Source of the DNA: Taudactylus pleione
Taxonomy: Eukaryota > Chordata > Amphibia > Anura > Myobatrachidae
Assembly (NCBI GenBank): GCA_031769625.1
Contig: JAUIMM010000601.1
Span: forward strand, 7,154,001 to 7,218,000
DNA length: 64,000 bases
Direction of reading: 5' to 3'
Shown: piece by piece, positions 60,820 to 64,000 of the stretch
Position numbering within the stretch: the stretch's first letter is position 1
How the letters are laid out: each line of letters begins with the position of its first letter
Notes under the pieces: model-generated
The model's database searches: none
Told to the model about the DNA's origin: nothing
Seen by the model: only the letters and a program-made list of their open reading frames with translations
Position numbers and translations under genes: made by a program

Positions 60820-61858
60820 CTAAGGGCGGGGATGCTCCTGTGCTGATAGGAGAACCCGGCGCCCAAGGGATGCATCCTGAGAGGCAAAGGTGTCAAACGC
60901 ATAGAACCTCAAAAAGGTCTGAATGGAAGACCAGGTGGCCGCCTTACACAACTGAACAGCAGTGGTGCCACGGCTAGCAGCCCAAGAAGGGCCCACAGAC
61001 CGAGTGGAATGAGCAATAACAGAGGCTGGAACAGGTAAACCCTCCTGCATATAAGCCTCAATAATAACAGAACGAAGCCAACGGGCTAGAGTCTGTTTGT
61101 TGGCAGGCCAACCCCTCTTGTGAAAACCAAAGAGGATAAACAAAGAATCCGACTTCCTCACAGTACTAGTCCTGTCCCCATAAACCTGGAGTGCACGGAC
61201 AACGTCTAAAGAAGCCTCCCCAGCCGAAAGATCAGGTGACTGAAAGGCTGGTACAACAATTTCCTGATTAATGTGGTACCTGGAAACCACCTTAGGCAGG
61301 AAATCAGGACGAGTGCGAAGCACCGCTCTGTCCTAATGAAAAACCAGAAAAGGGGGACGACAGGAAAGCGCCCCCAAATCCGAAACCCTCCTGGCAGAGG
61401 CAACTGCCAAGAGGAAAAGTCTTAAAAGTTAGCCACTTGAGTTCCACTGACTCCAAGGGCTCAAAAGGAGGACCCTGTTAGGCCCGAAGAACCACCGCCA
61501 AATCCCACAGGGCCACAGGTGGCACAAAGGGAGGCAGGATTCTTAGAACACCCTGGAAAAAAGTGTGTACGTCCGGCATAGCAGCAATCCTGCGCTGGAA
61601 CCACACCGACAGAGCAGATACATGCACCTTCAGTGAGGAAAGACGTAATCCTAAATCCAAACCCGACTGAAGGAAAGCCAGAATACGCGAAACCCGGAAC
61701 ACCTGGGGATCATATTTTCTGGCCTCACACCACTGAAAGTAAGTGTGCCACACTCTGTGGTAGATCCTCGCGGAAGCAGGCTTGCGCGCCCTCAGCATGG
61801 TGGTAATAACGGAGCAAGAAAAGCCCCGAGACCTCAGGACGGCTGTCTCAAGAGCCAC
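60820..61858 (-). pseudogene. DIRS tyrosine recombinase (D11), broken
   Basis: The N-terminal core-binding domain is intact in one frame (61478-61858): [53 protein letters not shown] stop lies at 61478-61480 and another at 61333-61335, and the frame changes between them. The catalytic domain (60820-61323) has [34 protein letters not shown], the box [16 protein letters not shown] (H-x-x-R) and TFLRFYAFDTF with a candidate Tyr. It is the only copy in the window with an intact H-x-x-R box in readable frame. Confidence 0.88.
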
Positions 61859-62799
61859 GCCGTCAAAGATAGTCGACCCAGATATGGGTGAAGACAGGGC
61901 CCCTGAGACAACAGGTCCCGCCGTTGAGGTAGGAGGTACGGAGCGTCAATGGACAGGCTCCGCAGATCGGAATACCACGGCCTTCTAGGCCACGCTGGGG
62001 CCACCAGGATCAGTGTGCCTCCGTCCTGCTTGAACTTGCGCAGGACCCGAGGCAGCAGAGATATCGGAGGAAACAAGTAAGCCAGGTGAAACAGCCATTT
62101 CACCGACAGCGCGTCTATCAGACTTGCGCCTGCGTCCCTTGTCCTTGACCCGTACACGGGCAGCTTGTGATTGTGACGGGACGCCATCAGGTCCAGCTCT
62201 GGCAGCCCCCACTTGTCCACGAGTAGTTGGAATACCTCTGGATGAAGCGACCATTCCCCGGGATGCACGTCGTAACGGCTGAGGAAGTCTGCCTCCCAAT
62301 TGAGGACTCCCGGGATGAAGACTGCCGAGAGAGCTGGAAGATAGCGCTCTGCCCAAGCAAGGACGCGGGACACCTCCGACATCGCAGCTCGACTGGAGCC
62401 TGTCATCGCCCCCCCACCCCGGAGACTGGCATCTGTCGTGAGCAGACCCCATTCCGGGATCCAAAAGGGGCGCCCCTCGAGGAGATGAGCCGTCTGTAAC
62501 CACCAGGTCAGGGACAGATGCACCTCCGAGGACAACACCAGCATCTGAGAGCGGATCCTGTGTGGCAATCCGTTCCATTCCGAAAGAATCAGCCTCTGCA
62601 GAGGCCTGGAATGGAACTGGGCAAACTCCACCATGTCGAATGCCGACACCATGGACCCCAAAACTCTCATCGCTGAGTGCACCGACACTCTGCCACTGCT
62701 CAGACAACTGTGAATCCGCAGCTGTAAGGAGGAGACCTTCTCTGGAGTCAGGAAAATCGGTTGCTGACGAGAGTCCAGCAGGGCCCCCAAATGAACCAT
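61834..62799 (-). pseudogene. DIRS RNase H region (D11), with internal deletion
   Basis: The frame is open for 321 codons: [46 protein letters not shown] (first Asp), then directly [45 protein letters not shown] and [14 protein letters not shown]. Compared with D9, about 60-65 residues are missing between the first Asp and RAAM, including the Glu (ELRAV) and the next Asp (QSD). The same frame continues from RT across one stop. Confidence 0.88.
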
Positions 62800-62802
62800 C
62801 CG

Positions 62803-63528
62803 CTATGATGGGATGAGGGAGGACTTCTTCCAGTTGATCAACCACCCGTGCGCCTGTAGACAAGCGACCGTCAGGTGGAGATGCTGGATCAGTACCTCCG
62901 GGGAGCTTGCCAGCAAGAGGAGGGAGTCTAGATACGGTAGCAACCGTATCCCCTGGCTCCGAAGGTGAGCCGCCATGACCGCCATCACCTTGGTAAATAC
63001 CCTTGGTGCCGTGGAGAGGCCAAAGGGTAGAGCCCTGAATTGGTAGTGGTTGTGGAGAAGAGCAAACCGCAGAAACAGTTGGTGCGATGTTGCTATAGGC
63101 ACATGGAGGTAGGCGTCCAGGATATCCAGGGAGACCATATAATCCCCCGGTTCCATCGCCAGAATGATGGAACGCAAAGTTTCCATCCTGAATTTGGGAA
63201 CCCTGAGAAACCTGTTCAGGGACTTAAAATTGAGGATGGGGTGATGAGAGCCATTGGGTTTCTGCACAAGAAACAGCGTAGAGTAATACCCCATCCCAAG
63301 TTGAGATTGTGGTACGGGTATAATGACCCCCGCCGTCAGCAAGGCCTCTATGGCTTCCTGAACCTGCAAGGCCTTTGTTTTGTCCTGAGAAGGACTCGTG
63401 CAAAAAAACTGGCGAGGCAGCCTGTGCCGAAAAGACAGGGCGTACCCCTGGGAGACCACTTCTCGCACCCAGGCATCCGTGGTGGTATTGTGCCAGCACT
63501 GGGCGAATTGAAGAAGTCGGCCTCCCAC
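62803..63528 (-). pseudogene. DIRS reverse transcriptase (D11), YLDS variant
   Basis: The frame reads AIEALLTAGVIIPVPQSQ, then [38 protein letters not shown] (first catalytic Asp), FRALPFGLSTAPRVFTKVM and IRLLPYLDSLLLLASSPEV, ending [11 protein letters not shown]. The usual YLDD reads YLDS, so the last metal-binding Asp is Ser. A TAG at 62803-62805 replaces the Gln codon found in D9 and splits RT from RNase H without a frame change. Confidence 0.9.
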
Positions 63529-63559
63529 TCTGGGGACCCCCAGAGGGAGGCCCGTCCCA

Positions 63560-63988
63560 TCATGCAGGAGGCTTATCTATTTGCTTGGAAGAAGGGCGCC
63601 TAGCACTCCAGGCTTGCTTCTTTGGCTTTGAGGCGGTCTTGGTTGCGGACTGCCTCGGGAAGGACTGACCCTTTGCCTGGCCCTGAACCCGAAAGGAGCG
63701 AAAGGCCGAGCTCCGGACCTTAGCAGGTGTCGTAGCTGAAGGGAAGAAGGCTGACTTGGATATTGCCTGGGTATCTACTATTTTGTCCAGGTCCGGACCA
63801 AATAGTAACTCTCCTTTAAAAGGTAAGGCCTCCAAGCATTTCTTTGAATCAGCGTCTGCTCTCCAAGACCTCAACCACAAGGATCTGCGAGCAGACACTG
63901 CTGCCGCCGAAACCCTAGAGGTCAGCAGGCTAGCATCCAAAGATGCTTCTCCAATGTAGGAAGCGGCATCTCTCATCTGTCCTAACAA
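63560..63988 (-). CDS. DIRS gag-like ORF1 (D11), C-terminal part
   Basis: The frame is open to the window edge. It reads MLGQMRDAASYIGEASLDA, SAAAVSARRSLWLRSWRAD, KKCLEALPFKGELLFGPDL, then a basic tail (QGQAKGQSFPRQSATK, TASKPKKQAWSARR). The basic tail suggests nucleic-acid binding. The same order is seen broken in D1, D4, D5 and D9. The true start lies outside the window, so integrity cannot be judged. Confidence 0.75.
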   Translation of the reverse strand: MLGQMRDAASYIGEASLDASLLTSRVSAAAVSARRSLWLRSWRADADSKKCLEALPFKGELLFGPDLDKIVDTQAISKSAFFPSATTPAKVRSSAFRSFRVQGQAKGQSFPRQSATKTASKPKKQAWSARRPSSKQIDKPPA

Positions 63989-64000
63989 CGCCCTCTGGAC

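Larger units (their letters stand above)
60372..64000 (-). mobile_element. DIRS retrotransposon D11 (family A), best preserved, cut by window end
   Basis: From the 3' end: terminal repeat (60380-60560), inverted copy and internal complementary region (60690-60830), recombinase (60820-61858), RNase H (61834-62799), RT (62806-63528) and gag (63560 to beyond 64000). DIRS retrotransposons replicate through RT/RNase H and integrate a circular form by tyrosine recombinase. Damage seen: one stop in pol, a catalytic change in RT, a deletion in RNase H, and two stops plus a frame change in the recombinase. Confidence 0.92.

Noticed and set aside
1..64000. CRISPR arrays, bacterial operons, prophage, tRNA or rRNA genes
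   Set aside because: No regular repeat-spacer array, no ribosome-site-led gene runs and no cloverleaf or rRNA core was seen; spliced exons and LINE/DIRS content show a vertebrate nuclear genome.

Overview
The window looks like nuclear DNA of a vertebrate, most likely an amphibian (probably a frog). One protein-coding gene is recognisable: 13 consecutive internal exons of TPR (translocated promoter region, the large coiled-coil protein of the nuclear-pore basket) lie on the minus strand between 60133 and 2104. Each exon has AG/GT splice edges, all exon phases agree, and they join into 679 in-frame codons. They cover the distal part of the coiled coil, the Ser/Thr/Pro-rich linker, the nuclear localisation exon and the start of the acidic tail. 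The first and last exons of the gene lie outside the window. The amphibian call is an inference from the transposon mix (many DIRS tyrosine-recombinase retrotransposons, L1/Tx1, L2 and CR1 LINEs, Tc1/mariner, hAT and many palindromic MITEs).

Layout, left to right. 1-4469: TPR exons 13 to 10 (window numbering, counted from the 5' end), a 3' L1-like fragment with a nested hAT element, and a 1-kb foldback with a nested hAT. 4470-8203: a 5' DIRS fragment, then TPR exons 9 and 8. 8204-18654: a 10.5-kb intron holding DIRS copies D2 and D3, MITEs, a hAT element and a CR1 fragment. 18655-26457: exons 7 and 6 around DIRS D4, whose gag is split by a palindromic DNA element that is itself split by an L2 LINE. 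26458-37514: an L1, DIRS D5 with DIRS D6 nested inside it, then exon 5. 37515-44765: DIRS D7 and D8, then exon 4. 44766-48143: a broken mariner copy, MITEs, an unclassified foldback repeat, then exon 3. 48144-58026: MITEs, DIRS D9, a broken Tc1, then exon 2. 58027-60133: a hAT element with TSDs, a small DIRS derivative D10, then exon 1. 60134-64000: DIRS D11, the best-preserved copy, cut by the window edge.

TPR exons make up about 2.0 kb of the 58 kb they span; most of the rest is transposon. All eleven DIRS copies lie on the minus strand, the same sense as TPR. Nearly all transposon ORFs seen here are broken; the L2 reverse transcriptase ORF is the main exception. The noncoding regulatory content of the introns cannot be judged from one sequence.
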